A DNA stretch of 42,744 nucleotides from Cocleimonas sp. (GTDB lineage Bacteria > Pseudomonadota > Gammaproteobacteria > Thiotrichales > Thiotrichaceae), in the NCBI GenBank assembly GCA_023146675.1, contig JAGLBQ010000172.1, positions 1 to 42,744 of the forward strand, written 5' to 3'. Every line of letters begins with the position of its first letter. The stretch's first letter is position 1. Below, in pieces: positions 16,430-24,821 of this stretch. Under the pieces are notes generated by a model, which made no database searches, had not been told where the DNA came from, and saw nothing but the letters and a program-made list of their open reading frames with translations. A program made the position numbers and the translations under genes.

Positions 16430-17770
16430 TTATTTTCCAATACAAAAATTACTAAATATCTCACCTAATAAATCATCTGGTGTATAGCGCCCTGTAATCT
16501 GCCCAAGTGTGTCTTGTGCTAAACGTAGTTCTTCTGCCATTAGCTCGCCTGCATTGTATTCTTTTAGCTGAATTTCGGCATTGTCTACCGCTTGCTGGGT
16601 TTCTTCTAATGCTTGCAAGTGACGACGGCGGGCAATAAAGCTATCTTCAACTTCACTTTGATAGCCCATTCGTTGCTTTAATTCTTGTTTTAACTCTGTT
16701 ATGCCTAGTTGTTGTTTGGCGGATATATAGAGTTTATTATCACGTTGTCCTGCGCTGGTATTATTTAAGTCTATTTTATTATGGACTTGAAGAATGGGGA
16801 GATTTTTAGGTAGGCGCTCTAGAATATTTTGATTGTCTTTACTATCACGCTCCGTTTCATCATGCAGTAGTAAAATCAGATCTGCTTTTTTAATTTCTTG
16901 CCATGCACGCTCTATACCAATTTTTTCTACAGGATCATCACTATCACGCAGTCCTGCGGTGTCGATAATATGAAGTGGCATTCCATCTAAACTGATAGTT
17001 TCGCGTAGTACATCGCGTGTGGTTCCTGCTATTTCAGTGACGATGGCGGTGTCACTGCCTGATAGGGCATTCAATAGGCTAGATTTTCCTGCATTAGGTT
17101 TGCCTACGATGACTAATTGCATTCCTTCACGCAATAGGCTGCCTTGCTTGGCTTTATTAAAGATGACTTGTAGTTGCTGTTTAATCTTTTCAAGATGGTT
17201 GGTAACGGCTTTATCTGCAAGAAAGTCTATTTCTTCTTCAGGGAAGTCCAAGGCGGCTTCTACATAGACACGTAGTTCGATCAATCCTTGTAATAATTCA
17301 TCAATAGCAGCTGAAAAATGCCCTTGTAGTGAGCGCAAAGCTGAGCGTGCTGCTTGTTCTGAGCTGCTGTCGATTAAATCTGAAATGGCTTCTGCTTGCG
17401 CTAGATCCATCTTGTCATTTAGAAAGGCACGTTCTGAGAACTCTCCTGGTCTTGCTAACCGTGCGCCTAATGCTAAACAGCGCTTAAGTACCATATCTAA
17501 GACAATGGGACCACCATGTCCTTGAAACTCTAGAACATGTTCGCCTGTGAAAGAATGGGGCGAGGGGAAGTAAATGGCAATACCACTGTCTATTATTTCT
17601 TGCTGATCAGATTTGAATTCACTGTAAACTGCTTTGCGTGGGGGAGGGGTTAAGCCAAGTATTTGATTGGCTATTTTGCAACAGAGACTCCCTGATACGC
17701 GAATGATGCCGACGCCACCACGTCCTGGTGGCGTGGCTACTGCGACGATGGTGTCTTGGGGTGCTATCAT
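16430..17770 (-). CDS. mnmE: tRNA modification GTPase MnmE
   Basis: MnmE works with MnmG to form 5-carboxymethylaminomethyluridine (or its taurine/aminomethyl variants) at the wobble position of some tRNAs. The 446 residues contain the tetrahydrofolate-binding N-terminus (VAVATPPGRGGVGIIRVSG), the G domain with G1 GKPNAGKSSL, DTAGLRDS and NKIDL, and the invariant C-terminal FCIGK. The gene follows yidC as in most gammaproteobacteria. mnmG, rsmG and parAB, which often follow, are not here; dacB and cobQ come next instead. Confidence 0.97.
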   Translation of the reverse strand: MIAPQDTIVAVATPPGRGGVGIIRVSGSLCCKIANQILGLTPPPRKAVYSEFKSDQQEIIDSGIAIYFPSPHSFTGEHVLEFQGHGGPIVLDMVLKRCLALGARLARPGEFSERAFLNDKMDLAQAEAISDLIDSSSEQAARSALRSLQGHFSAAIDELLQGLIELRVYVEAALDFPEEEIDFLADKAVTNHLEKIKQQLQVIFNKAKQGSLLREGMQLVIVGKPNAGKSSLLNALSGSDTAIVTEIAGTTRDVLRETISLDGMPLHIIDTAGLRDSDDPVEKIGIERAWQEIKKADLILLLHDETERDSKDNQNILERLPKNLPILQVHNKIDLNNTSAGQRDNKLYISAKQQLGITELKQELKQRMGYQSEVEDSFIARRRHLQALEETQQAVDNAEIQLKEYNAGELMAEELRLAQDTLGQITGRYTPDDLLGEIFSNFCIGK

Positions 17771-17810
17771 TTTATTGAACCACGGAACAGGCAGGATAAA
17801 ATAAATAATG

Positions 17811-17839
17811 TTACAAAGGCGTTCTTTATGCCTTTGTAA
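17811..17839 (-). terminator. Strong stem-loop between yidC and mnmE
   Basis: TTACAAAGGC (17811-17820) and GCCTTTGTAA (17830-17839) form ten perfect pairs around a nine-base loop. On the minus strand the stem is followed by CATTATTTATTTTAT, AT-rich but without a pure T run. It may attenuate or terminate transcription before mnmE, or protect the yidC mRNA end. Confidence 0.6.
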
Positions 17840-17846
17840 ATGTTAT

Positions 17847-19559
17847 CTATGAATCCTTTTTAATAAGTAATTTTTTGCCTAGCGCAATAACACTGGTGCT
17901 TTTACCTGCTTCAATTTGACGGGTAATAAACCATTGCTGTGCGATGGAAAGAAGATTATTCACGACCCAATATAGAACCAAACCTGCGGGGAAGAAGAGG
18001 AACATAACGGTGAAAACGATGGGCAAAAAGGCAAATATCTTCTGCTGCATTGGATCCATTTGTGGTGGATTCAATTTTTGCTGGAAGTACATACTAGCGC
18101 CAAAAATTAATGGCAAGATATAGAAAGGATCAAGTACTGATAAATCTTGATACCATCCCAACCATGGAGCTTGGCGTAATTCTACGCTTTCTAGTAGTAC
18201 CCAATAGAGTCCCATAAAAACAGGCATCTGGATTAGCATGGGCAAACAGCCACCCAGCGGGTTGATTTTTTCCTTACGGTAAAAATCCATTGTTGCTTTT
18301 TGTTTGGCTTGTGGGTCACCTTTAAAACGCTCATTCAGCTCTTTAATTTTTGGTGCCATTTTTTTCATTTTTGCCATTGAGCGATAACTAATGGCAGAAG
18401 GATAGAAGAAAACTATTTTAATCAGTAGGGTAACGAGAATAATCGTCCAACCCCAGTTGCCTACAACATTATGGATGGATTGCATAATCCAAAATAAGGG
18501 CTTAGAAACAAAGCTAAAGACACCATAGTCTACAGTTAGATCAAGACCATGTGAAATTTTTTCCAATTCTGCCTGATTTTTTGGTCCAACATAGAATTGA
18601 TTGCTAAAAACACCTTTTGTTCCTGTGGCAATCTGCTGTTGTGGAGATTTAACGCCCATGATATAGCGATTGTTTTTCTGGATGTAATTAGTGTAATAGG
18701 TGTTCTTCTCTTCTTTAGGCGGTATCCATGCGCTAACAAAGTAGTGCTCTAGCATCGCTGCCCACCCCCCTTGAATCACACTGCTTACTTTTTCATCTTC
18801 CATATCAGAAAAGCTTACTTTCTCATATTTTTCGTTATAGTAAGCGGCCCCCACATAGGCTTGTATACCCATCATCATTCCACCTGATGAGCTTTTTGTA
18901 CCATGTGTTAATTGCTGATAATTATTACCTTTCCAGACGGTTCCACTTTGGTTATCAACTTCCTGATCAATGGCTACAAGGAAGCTTCCTTCTTTAAAGG
19001 TAAAGCGTTTAGTGACCGTTATACCTTTTCCATTTGTCCATGTTAGTGGCACCACTAGTTCTGTACTACCATCTAATAGCTCATAGCTACTCTGCGGCGA
19101 ACTGAACTGTGCATAATGGTTTGGTGCTAGACCCTGTGCCGTACTTATAAGTCCTGATTGCGCAGCGTAAGCTTTAGCACGATCTAATACACGCACGGGG
19201 TTATCTTTTTCTTCGAGACTTATAGGATAGGTTAATAAATCAGCCTGAATAATAGAGCCACCTTCTGTACTGATAATAATATCGAGCACATCTGTTTTAA
19301 CGTGTATCTCACTGGCTTTATTGGCTTGTACAACCTCGGTTGGCACAGCACTGGTGGCTGCGGGTGCAGTCGCAACGCCTTCTGGAATATCTAATCTATT
19401 CCCGCTATTGCCATTATTATTAGGAATATTTTGCGTGGTTGCCGCGCTACTTGCTTCTGTAATAACGGGCTTCGGTGCATGATCTTCCATCCATGCCATC
19501 CAAATTAAATAGCTTAGAAACAGCAGGGCGAAATACAATAGGGGGCGTTGTTGATCCAT
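17847..19559 (-). CDS. yidC: Membrane protein insertase YidC
   Basis: YidC inserts and folds inner-membrane proteins, alone or with SecYEG. The 570-residue protein has the N-terminal membrane anchor (QQRPLLYFALLFLSYLIWM, shown as RPLLYFALLFLSYLIW), a large periplasmic domain typical of Gram-negative YidC, and a C-terminal core of five segments. The core includes GWTIILVTLLIK, YRSMAKMKKMAPK and GGCLPMLIQMPVFMGLY with the pore Arg region. It follows rnpA after only 83 bases, with no intact yidD between them. Confidence 0.97.
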   Translation of the reverse strand: MDQQRPLLYFALLFLSYLIWMAWMEDHAPKPVITEASSAATTQNIPNNNGNSGNRLDIPEGVATAPAATSAVPTEVVQANKASEIHVKTDVLDIIISTEGGSIIQADLLTYPISLEEKDNPVRVLDRAKAYAAQSGLISTAQGLAPNHYAQFSSPQSSYELLDGSTELVVPLTWTNGKGITVTKRFTFKEGSFLVAIDQEVDNQSGTVWKGNNYQQLTHGTKSSSGGMMMGIQAYVGAAYYNEKYEKVSFSDMEDEKVSSVIQGGWAAMLEHYFVSAWIPPKEEKNTYYTNYIQKNNRYIMGVKSPQQQIATGTKGVFSNQFYVGPKNQAELEKISHGLDLTVDYGVFSFVSKPLFWIMQSIHNVVGNWGWTIILVTLLIKIVFFYPSAISYRSMAKMKKMAPKIKELNERFKGDPQAKQKATMDFYRKEKINPLGGCLPMLIQMPVFMGLYWVLLESVELRQAPWLGWYQDLSVLDPFYILPLIFGASMYFQQKLNPPQMDPMQQKIFAFLPIVFTVMFLFFPAGLVLYWVVNNLLSIAQQWFITRQIEAGKSTSVIALGKKLLIKKDS

Positions 19560-19642
19560 TATCTATATCTATCCTTAAAAAAGGCAATTAATTGACGACA
19601 TGCAGGGAATCTTGGGGTTAATGAATAAAAATTCAATAACCA
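19559..19642 (-). pseudogene. Possible yidD remnant between rnpA and yidC
   Basis: In the frame directly following the rnpA stop, 27 sense codons run without interruption to a TAA that overlaps the yidC start (TAATG). The stretch includes NFYSLTPRFPACR, reminiscent of the YidD core FYQ..ISPL.GP.CR. yidD normally occupies this slot and encodes about 70-85 residues. This may be a deletion remnant, or a chance resemblance. No start codon or ribosome site is evident. Confidence 0.25.
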
Positions 19643-19999
19643 TTATTGGCTAAGTTTCTTTTGTATATAGCGCCATTGCTTTTCTAGCTGTTGCAGTATT
19701 TGCTCATTTGTCAGCTTAGTGGCGGAAGGGCGGCACATGGCAATTATATCGATTGAAGGAAGTTGATGCTGTCCATTTCTAAAACTCTCACGAAGCAGAC
19801 GCTTGATACGGTTACGATCAACTGCACGTTTGGCACTTTTTTTGGCAATGGCTAAACCTAAACGAGGATGACCCTGATCGTTTAGCCTGACCAACAAGGT
19901 AAATGATTGATTACCAAAACGACGCGCATCAGCAAACACATGACTGTATTGTTCAGCAGTCAGTAAGCGAAGTTCTCTTGGGAAAGTGCGCCCTAGCAT
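19643..19999 (-). CDS. rnpA: Ribonuclease P protein component
   Basis: RnpA is the small basic protein that assists the RNase P RNA in trimming tRNA 5' leaders. The 118 residues are normal length and contain the RNR signature as AVDRNRIKRLLRESFR (about 69-84). The central cleft segment LGLAIAKKSAKRA and the C-terminal IDIIAMCRPSA are also present. It lies between rpmH and yidC in the conserved order. Confidence 0.96.
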   Translation of the reverse strand: MLGRTFPRELRLLTAEQYSHVFADARRFGNQSFTLLVRLNDQGHPRLGLAIAKKSAKRAVDRNRIKRLLRESFRNGQHQLPSIDIIAMCRPSATKLTNEQILQQLEKQWRYIQKKLSQ

Positions 20000-20061
20000 T
20001 ACTTAGCTCGGTAATCGGTAAAGGGCTAACATTTTCACTTTAATTGTCTACGCCTGATTAT

Positions 20062-20196
20062 TTAAGGTGCAAGACGAGCGCGACCTTTTGCGCGACGAGA
20101 CTTTATTACCTTACGTCCACCGACGGTACGCATGCGTGAGCGAAAACCATGGGTACGCTTGCGCTTAAGATTGCTTGGTTGGAATGTTCTTTTCAT
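20062..20196 (-). CDS. rpmH: 50S ribosomal protein L34
   Basis: This 44-residue, very basic protein begins MKRTFQPSNLKRKRTHGF and ends ARLAP, matching bacterial L34 nearly throughout. It is too short for many ORF filters but is certain from sequence and position. It heads the rpmH-rnpA-yidC-mnmE unit, reading away from dnaA. A good sigma70-type promoter lies about 75-105 bases upstream. Confidence 0.97.
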   Translation of the reverse strand: MKRTFQPSNLKRKRTHGFRSRMRTVGGRKVIKSRRAKGRARLAP

Positions 20197-20272
20197 GACT
20201 TATACCTGATAATGCGTAGTTACTTAGCCTTGGCAACGCTCTCAAAAAATATTGCAAGGCGAAAGGGCGTGA

Positions 20273-20301
20273 AAAATAGTCTAACAACGCTCTGTTGTCA
20301 A
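20273..20301 (-). promoter_or_regulatory. Sigma70-type promoter for rpmH
   Basis: On the minus strand TTGACA (20301-20296) and TATTTT (20278-20273) are spaced by 17 bases, close to the sigma70 consensus. Transcription would start near 20266 and give a leader of about 70 bases before the rpmH ATG at 20196. Confidence 0.65.
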
Positions 20302-20494
20302 CTGTTTTGCTGGCTATATCGAATATTTACAATATCTGAAAATAATTTAAGCAAATACTAAATCTAATTAAAACAATATGATGATCATGAAAACGAAAAT
20401 CACAGTATAGATAAGTTATTTAAATCATTAAACTTATCAGTGTGTTGCAATCAATCATTACTAATTTATTTTATTGGGTAAATATTAATTTGCT

Positions 20495-20503
20495 TGTGGA
20501 TAA
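20495..20503 (-). promoter_or_regulatory. DnaA box upstream of dnaA
   Basis: TGTGGATAA is the exact reverse complement of the consensus DnaA box TTATCCACA. It stands alone, about 240 bases before the dnaA ATG, which fits autoregulation of dnaA or a secondary origin contact. Confidence 0.7.
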
Positions 20504-20741
20504 GTATCTAATTGAAGTATTATTAGCGTGATAAAACTCGGTAATACAGTACCACCAAGATTACAACTTTGATGTAAACTACTCAGCCCCGTACCCAACA
20601 AAAACGTCAATAACATACAAAGACCTTGCTCATGGATATACCATTCATTGCCTAGATGAACAATCAAAAATCGCACCAATACCCAATCATCAAAAATAAC
20701 ACTGTATTCTTAAACCCCTCATCAATAAGGAATATTGCATA

Positions 20742-22118
20742 ATGCTCTGGCAACAATGTTTAAAACACCTAGAACAAGAGCTTCCAGACCAAGAGATCAA
20801 CACATGGTTACGCACACTTCATGGAACTCACCATGATGATTCACTTTTCTTGCTTGCCCCTAATGAGTTTGTATTACAGCATGTACGCGAACATCATTTA
20901 TCAAGAATTAGCAAATGTGCTCGGACTATAACAACAAATAATGCGACACAAGTTTTTATACAGATAGGCTCCTCCACACCCGTAGTGAATGCAAAAACAG
21001 CTCAACCCTCGCTACAAGTTAATCCTCAAAAAAATGAAGCCGCCCAGTCCTTTTCAAAAAATCAACCCAAGCCTGTTAATGTAAAGCATTTATTTACCAA
21101 TAATCTTAACACTGGAATGCTCTTTGATAACTTTGTTGAAGGTAAGTCAAACCAACTAGCCCGTGCCTCTGCACTACAGGTTGGTGAGAATCCTGGGTTA
21201 TCTTATAATCCATTATTTATTTATGGTAGTTCGGGATTGGGGAAAACGCATTTAATGCATGCCATCGGTAACAACATTCTTGAAAATGACCCAAATTCGC
21301 ATGTTGTCTATCTTACCTCTGAAAATTTTGTTAACGATTTAGTTAGTGCTCTGCGGAATAACCAGATCAACGAATTTAAAACGTTCTATCGTAGTGCGGA
21401 CGCACTGTTAATTGATGATATACAGTTCTTCGCGGGAAAAACACGTTCAATGGAGGAGTTCTTTCATACGTTTAATACCCTGCTGGAAGGGCAGAAGCAA
21501 ATCATTCTCACCAGTGATCAATACCCACGAAATGTCGAAGGTATTGATGACCGTTTACGAACTCGCTTAAACTCAGGACTATCAGTCTCAATTGATCCTC
21601 CTGATCTTGAGACCAGAGTAGCCATTCTGCGTAAGAAAGCAGAAAGTTTTTCATTAGTACTACCAAATAATGTGTCATTTTTTATTGCAGAGCGCTTTAA
21701 ATCTAATGTGCGTGACTTAGAGGGCGCATTACAGAAGGTCATTGCAACTCTGCGCCTACGTCAGCAAACTGACATCACTCTTGATTTTGTGCATGATGCA
21801 TTACATGATCAATTAGCCAATCAAACCCTATTGATTACCGTTGAAAGCATCAAAAAAACGGTAGCGCAACATTATAATATACGTGTATCAGACCTTAACT
21901 CTCCTCGTCGCACACGCTCAATTGCTCGCCCACGTCAAATTGCAATGTCACTAGCAAAAAAACTGACTAATCATAGCTATCCTGAAATAGGTGAAAACTT
22001 TGGTGGCAAAGATCATACTACGGTGATGCATGCTTGCAAAAAAGTAACAGAATTACGCCGTACTGACCCCTTAATAGAAGAAGGTTACAATATTCTTCTA
22101 CGTATCCTAACCTGTTGA
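20742..22118 (+). CDS. dnaA: Chromosomal replication initiator DnaA
   Basis: DnaA binds DnaA boxes at oriC, melts the adjacent AT-rich DNA and loads DnaB. The 458 residues show domain I (MLWQQCLKHLEQELPDQEINTWL, shown as WQQCLKHLEQELPDQ), a variable linker, and the AAA+ domain with Walker A YGSSGLGKTHLMHA and Walker B LLIDDIQF. The C-terminal DNA-binding domain carries the signature FGGKDHTTVMHACKKV. A good AAGGA ribosome site precedes the ATG. It is followed directly by the box-rich oriC. Confidence 0.98.
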   Translation: MLWQQCLKHLEQELPDQEINTWLRTLHGTHHDDSLFLLAPNEFVLQHVREHHLSRISKCARTITTNNATQVFIQIGSSTPVVNAKTAQPSLQVNPQKNEAAQSFSKNQPKPVNVKHLFTNNLNTGMLFDNFVEGKSNQLARASALQVGENPGLSYNPLFIYGSSGLGKTHLMHAIGNNILENDPNSHVVYLTSENFVNDLVSALRNNQINEFKTFYRSADALLIDDIQFFAGKTRSMEEFFHTFNTLLEGQKQIILTSDQYPRNVEGIDDRLRTRLNSGLSVSIDPPDLETRVAILRKKAESFSLVLPNNVSFFIAERFKSNVRDLEGALQKVIATLRLRQQTDITLDFVHDALHDQLANQTLLITVESIKKTVAQHYNIRVSDLNSPRRTRSIARPRQIAMSLAKKLTNHSYPEIGENFGGKDHTTVMHACKKVTELRRTDPLIEEGYNILLRILTC

Positions 22119-22370
22119 TATATGATACGGCAATAACCTGTGTATAACCTGTGTATATCTAGTGGATAACAAGTGGATAAAGTATGATGAAATTTAAAAA
22201 TACGACTTATCCACATTTTATCCACAGGTTATACAGTACTTATACATAGCTTTTACTACTATATTTTTAAGTATATACTGCTGATAATACAATGTTTATT
22301 CGACTTATCCACATTTTTATACACCCCCTACTACTACTACTAAATTATACTATATAAAAAAATTATTAAT
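22119..22370 (+). other. oriC: Chromosomal replication origin oriC
   Basis: The dnaA-dnaN gap holds a dense set of DnaA boxes. The perfect or TTATNCACA-type sites are at 22139-22147 (minus), 22207-22215, 22218-22226 and 22305-22313. One-mismatch sites are at 22150, 22161, 22172, 22317 and others. After the last two boxes come a C tract (22324-22328), five CTA triplets (22328-22342) and an AT-rich stretch up to the dnaN ATG. This is the order described for a basal unwinding system: boxes, GC-rich spacer, DnaA-trio, unwinding element. The leftward boxes point the opposite way to the rightward ones. Confidence 0.93.
22328..22342 (+). promoter_or_regulatory. DnaA-trio tract (CTA x5)
   Basis: Five uninterrupted CTA triplets follow the box pair at 22305-22325 and a C tract. 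The complementary strand therefore reads 3'-GAT repeats, the DnaA-trio motif onto which DnaA oligomers extend as single strand. The AT-rich 22343-22370 next to it is the predicted unwinding element. Confidence 0.75.
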
Positions 22371-23492
22371 ATGAAACTAACTATCTCAAGAGACATACTG
22401 CTCGATCAACTTTCAAATGTTATTGGCGCAATAGAGAAAAAACATACAAAAAAGATACTGGAAAATATTTATATCTCAATGCAAGACGATGTACTTCATG
22501 TTGTTGGTACAGACCTTGAGATAGAACTATCCAGTCAAACCCAAATAATCTGTGAAGAACAAGGCACAATCACCACCACTGCATGGAAAATATTAGAAAT
22601 ATGCAAAGCCTTGCCTACGGATAGCTTTATTGTTTTAGAAACAGATGATCATCGTCTCTACTTGAGAGCAAATAGGAGTAATTTTGAGTTATCCACACTA
22701 CCTGCTGATGAATATCCATTATTAGATGATATTAGCTTTAGCGATGAAATCATTATTCGTGAAAATGTATTAAAAGGTTTATTAAATGCAACTGCATTTT
22801 CTATGGCTAATCAGGATGTGCGCTATTATTTGAATGGTTTATTATTGGCAGTAAGTGATGGCTTGGTCAAAGCTGTAACAACAGATGGTCACCGCCTTGC
22901 TATTAGTGCATATCAGAGAGATGATAACAATGGATCTGATATTGAAAAAAGTATTATTATACCGCGTAAAGGTGTTTTGGAACTCTCAAGAATTCTAGAT
23001 GCCAGTAGTGAGATCCCATTAGCGCTCTATTTGAGTGATAACCATATCAGAATACAAAAAGAAGATATTCGCTTCACCTCGAAGCTTATAGATGGCAAAT
23101 ACCCTGATTATCAGGCGGCCATACCTGCATCTAGTACTTATCAAATTGAACTTGAGCGAATATTATTCAAAGATACACTCTCACGTGTTGCCATTTTATC
23201 AAATGAAAAATTTAGAGGGATACGCTTAAGTTTTGATAAAGGAGTAATGAAATTACACTCCACCAATCCTGAAAAAGAATCCGCTACTGAAGAAATAGAT
23301 ATAGAATACAGTGGGGAATTATTGGAGATTGGTTTTAATGTTAGTTATCTATTGGATGCGATCAACCATATAAAAGCAGATACCATTATATTGCACCTGA
23401 GTAATCCTGATAGCAGTGTTTTAATAACCACAGGCGGTGTAGAGTCCGATAGTCTTGCTACAAAATATGTGGTAATGCCGATTCGATTATAA
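22371..23492 (+). CDS. dnaN: DNA polymerase III beta sliding clamp
   Basis: The beta clamp is a ring-shaped dimer that tethers DNA polymerases to DNA. The 373 residues span the three clamp domains, with recognisable blocks VVGTDLEIELSSQ, LPADEYPLL, VTTDGHRLAIS and the C-terminal TKYVVMPIRL. The terminal MPIRL motif lines the pocket that binds clamp-interacting peptides. The ATG lies at the edge of the oriC AT-rich region, so its promoter overlaps the origin. Confidence 0.98.
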   Translation: MKLTISRDILLDQLSNVIGAIEKKHTKKILENIYISMQDDVLHVVGTDLEIELSSQTQIICEEQGTITTTAWKILEICKALPTDSFIVLETDDHRLYLRANRSNFELSTLPADEYPLLDDISFSDEIIIRENVLKGLLNATAFSMANQDVRYYLNGLLLAVSDGLVKAVTTDGHRLAISAYQRDDNNGSDIEKSIIIPRKGVLELSRILDASSEIPLALYLSDNHIRIQKEDIRFTSKLIDGKYPDYQAAIPASSTYQIELERILFKDTLSRVAILSNEKFRGIRLSFDKGVMKLHSTNPEKESATEEIDIEYSGELLEIGFNVSYLLDAINHIKADTIILHLSNPDSSVLITTGGVESDSLATKYVVMPIRL

Positions 23493-23634
23493 ATACAAAT
23501 GATTCTTACTACTATCTAATATTTTATTGAGGAGTAATAGCTTATTGACTATAATAATGCATAAGGTGGATTTATTTTTGAATTATTAATCAGTAGCTTA
23601 GAGCGGAGATGTAAACAAAAATTCTTAACGTTTT

Positions 23635-24720
23635 ATGAAGCTTAATAATATACATATTGAAAACTGCCGTATGATAGCGACTGCTGATATGACGTTATCA
23701 TCGGGTATTAATTTAATTATTGGCAAAAATGGGGCAGGTAAATCAAGTTTAATCGAAGCATTCTCTATTCTCTCAACGGGTCGATCTTTTCGCACTAGGC
23801 GAATTAGCGAAGTGATTCGTTGGGATTGCACAACCTTATTAATCACGGCTAACATTTTTTCTTCTGGATCAACTTCGCATATCGGCATTGAAAAAAAACA
23901 AGGCGAAACACGAATACGCATTGATCAACGCGATATACGTTCACAGGCTGAATTAAGCCAACATCTACCTGTTACGACCATAACACCTGATTCCATTGGG
24001 CTTATTATGGGATCACCCTCTGTAAGACGTCGTTATCTTGATTGGATTGGATTTTATCTATTGCCTAATTTTCATCAGGTTTGGAAGCATCACCAAAGAA
24101 TATTAAAACAACGCAATGCTTGTTTGCGCAATAATCAGCTAACAACTGATTTCAACTATTGGACTAAGGAGTTGATAAGTATTCAAGCAACCTTGTATGA
24201 GAAAAGACACGCAATTTTGGCTTTACTAGAAACTAGGGTTAATACATTCCGCAAAAAACTCTTACCTGATAAGCATGTTTCCCTCTCATTAAGTAATGGT
24301 TTTCCTTCCATTGACACGTTTGAGAACGGAAATAACCTAGCATTTTACCAAAGTAAGCTATCTCAGGAATTAAAATTAAAACGGACATTATATGGTCTGC
24401 ATAAATCAGATTTGAAAATCTATATTAATGACAGTCCTGCCCATATTGCTGCATCACGTGGAGAACTAAAACTACTATCAATATTGCTTTATCTGGCACA
24501 AAGTGATGTTTTGACTAAGCGAGGTGTTACATCGGGGATTATTATTATTGATGATGTTATTTCAGAGTTAGATAAAAAAAATCAATTGATATTATTTCAA
24601 GCGCTACAGTCATTAAAACAACAGATTATTTTAACAGCACCTATCAAGTCAAAAATATGGAAGGGGAATAATATAAAGATGTTTCACGTGAAACATGGTG
24701 AGGTATCAGAAGTAAGTTAA
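23635..24720 (+). CDS. recF: DNA repair protein RecF
   Basis: RecF is an SMC-like ATPase that, with RecO and RecR, loads RecA at gaps. The 361 residues carry Walker A IIGKNGAGKSSLIEA (about 28-42), the signature region GELKLLSILLYLAQ near 276-289 and Walker B IIIDDVISELDKK. It is separated from dnaN by 142 bases and precedes gyrB in the standard order. The last codons, encoding MFHVKHG, contain a perfect parS site, so this part of the reading frame is shared with a segregation signal. Confidence 0.97.
   Translation: MKLNNIHIENCRMIATADMTLSSGINLIIGKNGAGKSSLIEAFSILSTGRSFRTRRISEVIRWDCTTLLITANIFSSGSTSHIGIEKKQGETRIRIDQRDIRSQAELSQHLPVTTITPDSIGLIMGSPSVRRRYLDWIGFYLLPNFHQVWKHHQRILKQRNACLRNNQLTTDFNYWTKELISIQATLYEKRHAILALLETRVNTFRKKLLPDKHVSLSLSNGFPSIDTFENGNNLAFYQSKLSQELKLKRTLYGLHKSDLKIYINDSPAHIAASRGELKLLSILLYLAQSDVLTKRGVTSGIIIIDDVISELDKKNQLILFQALQSLKQQIILTAPIKSKIWKGNNIKMFHVKHGEVSEVS
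24680..24695. promoter_or_regulatory. parS centromere site inside the recF 3' end
   Basis: TGTTTCACGTGAAACA is a perfect 16-base palindrome identical to the ParB-binding consensus TGTTNCACGTGAAACA. It lies about 2.4 kb from oriC, within the last 15 codons of recF (encoding MFHVKH). ParB would nucleate here to form the partition complex. parA and parB are not in the window. Confidence 0.93.
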
Positions 24721-24821
24721 GAGTGCTGGCTATTCACTTTGCTAGATATACTAGCCGTATTAAATCATTATTTAGATAGAAAAAATGCTACACTAAATGC
24801 CTATTCAAAAGGATTAATAGT

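Larger units (their letters stand above)
20197..20741. other. rpmH-dnaA intergenic region
   Basis: This 545-base AT-rich gap separates the divergent rpmH and dnaA genes. It holds the rpmH promoter and one perfect DnaA box (TGTGGATAA, 20495-20503), probably used for dnaA autoregulation. The dnaA ribosome site (AAGGA near 20728) lies just before the ATG. A 64-codon frame on the minus strand (20485-20679) has no recognisable content. I see no cluster of DnaA boxes here; the origin signals lie on the other side of dnaA. Confidence 0.6.

Noticed and set aside
20485..20679. 64-codon minus-strand ORF between rpmH and dnaA
   Set aside because: It has no ribosome site or family resemblance and overlaps the DnaA box; it is probably chance in AT-rich DNA.
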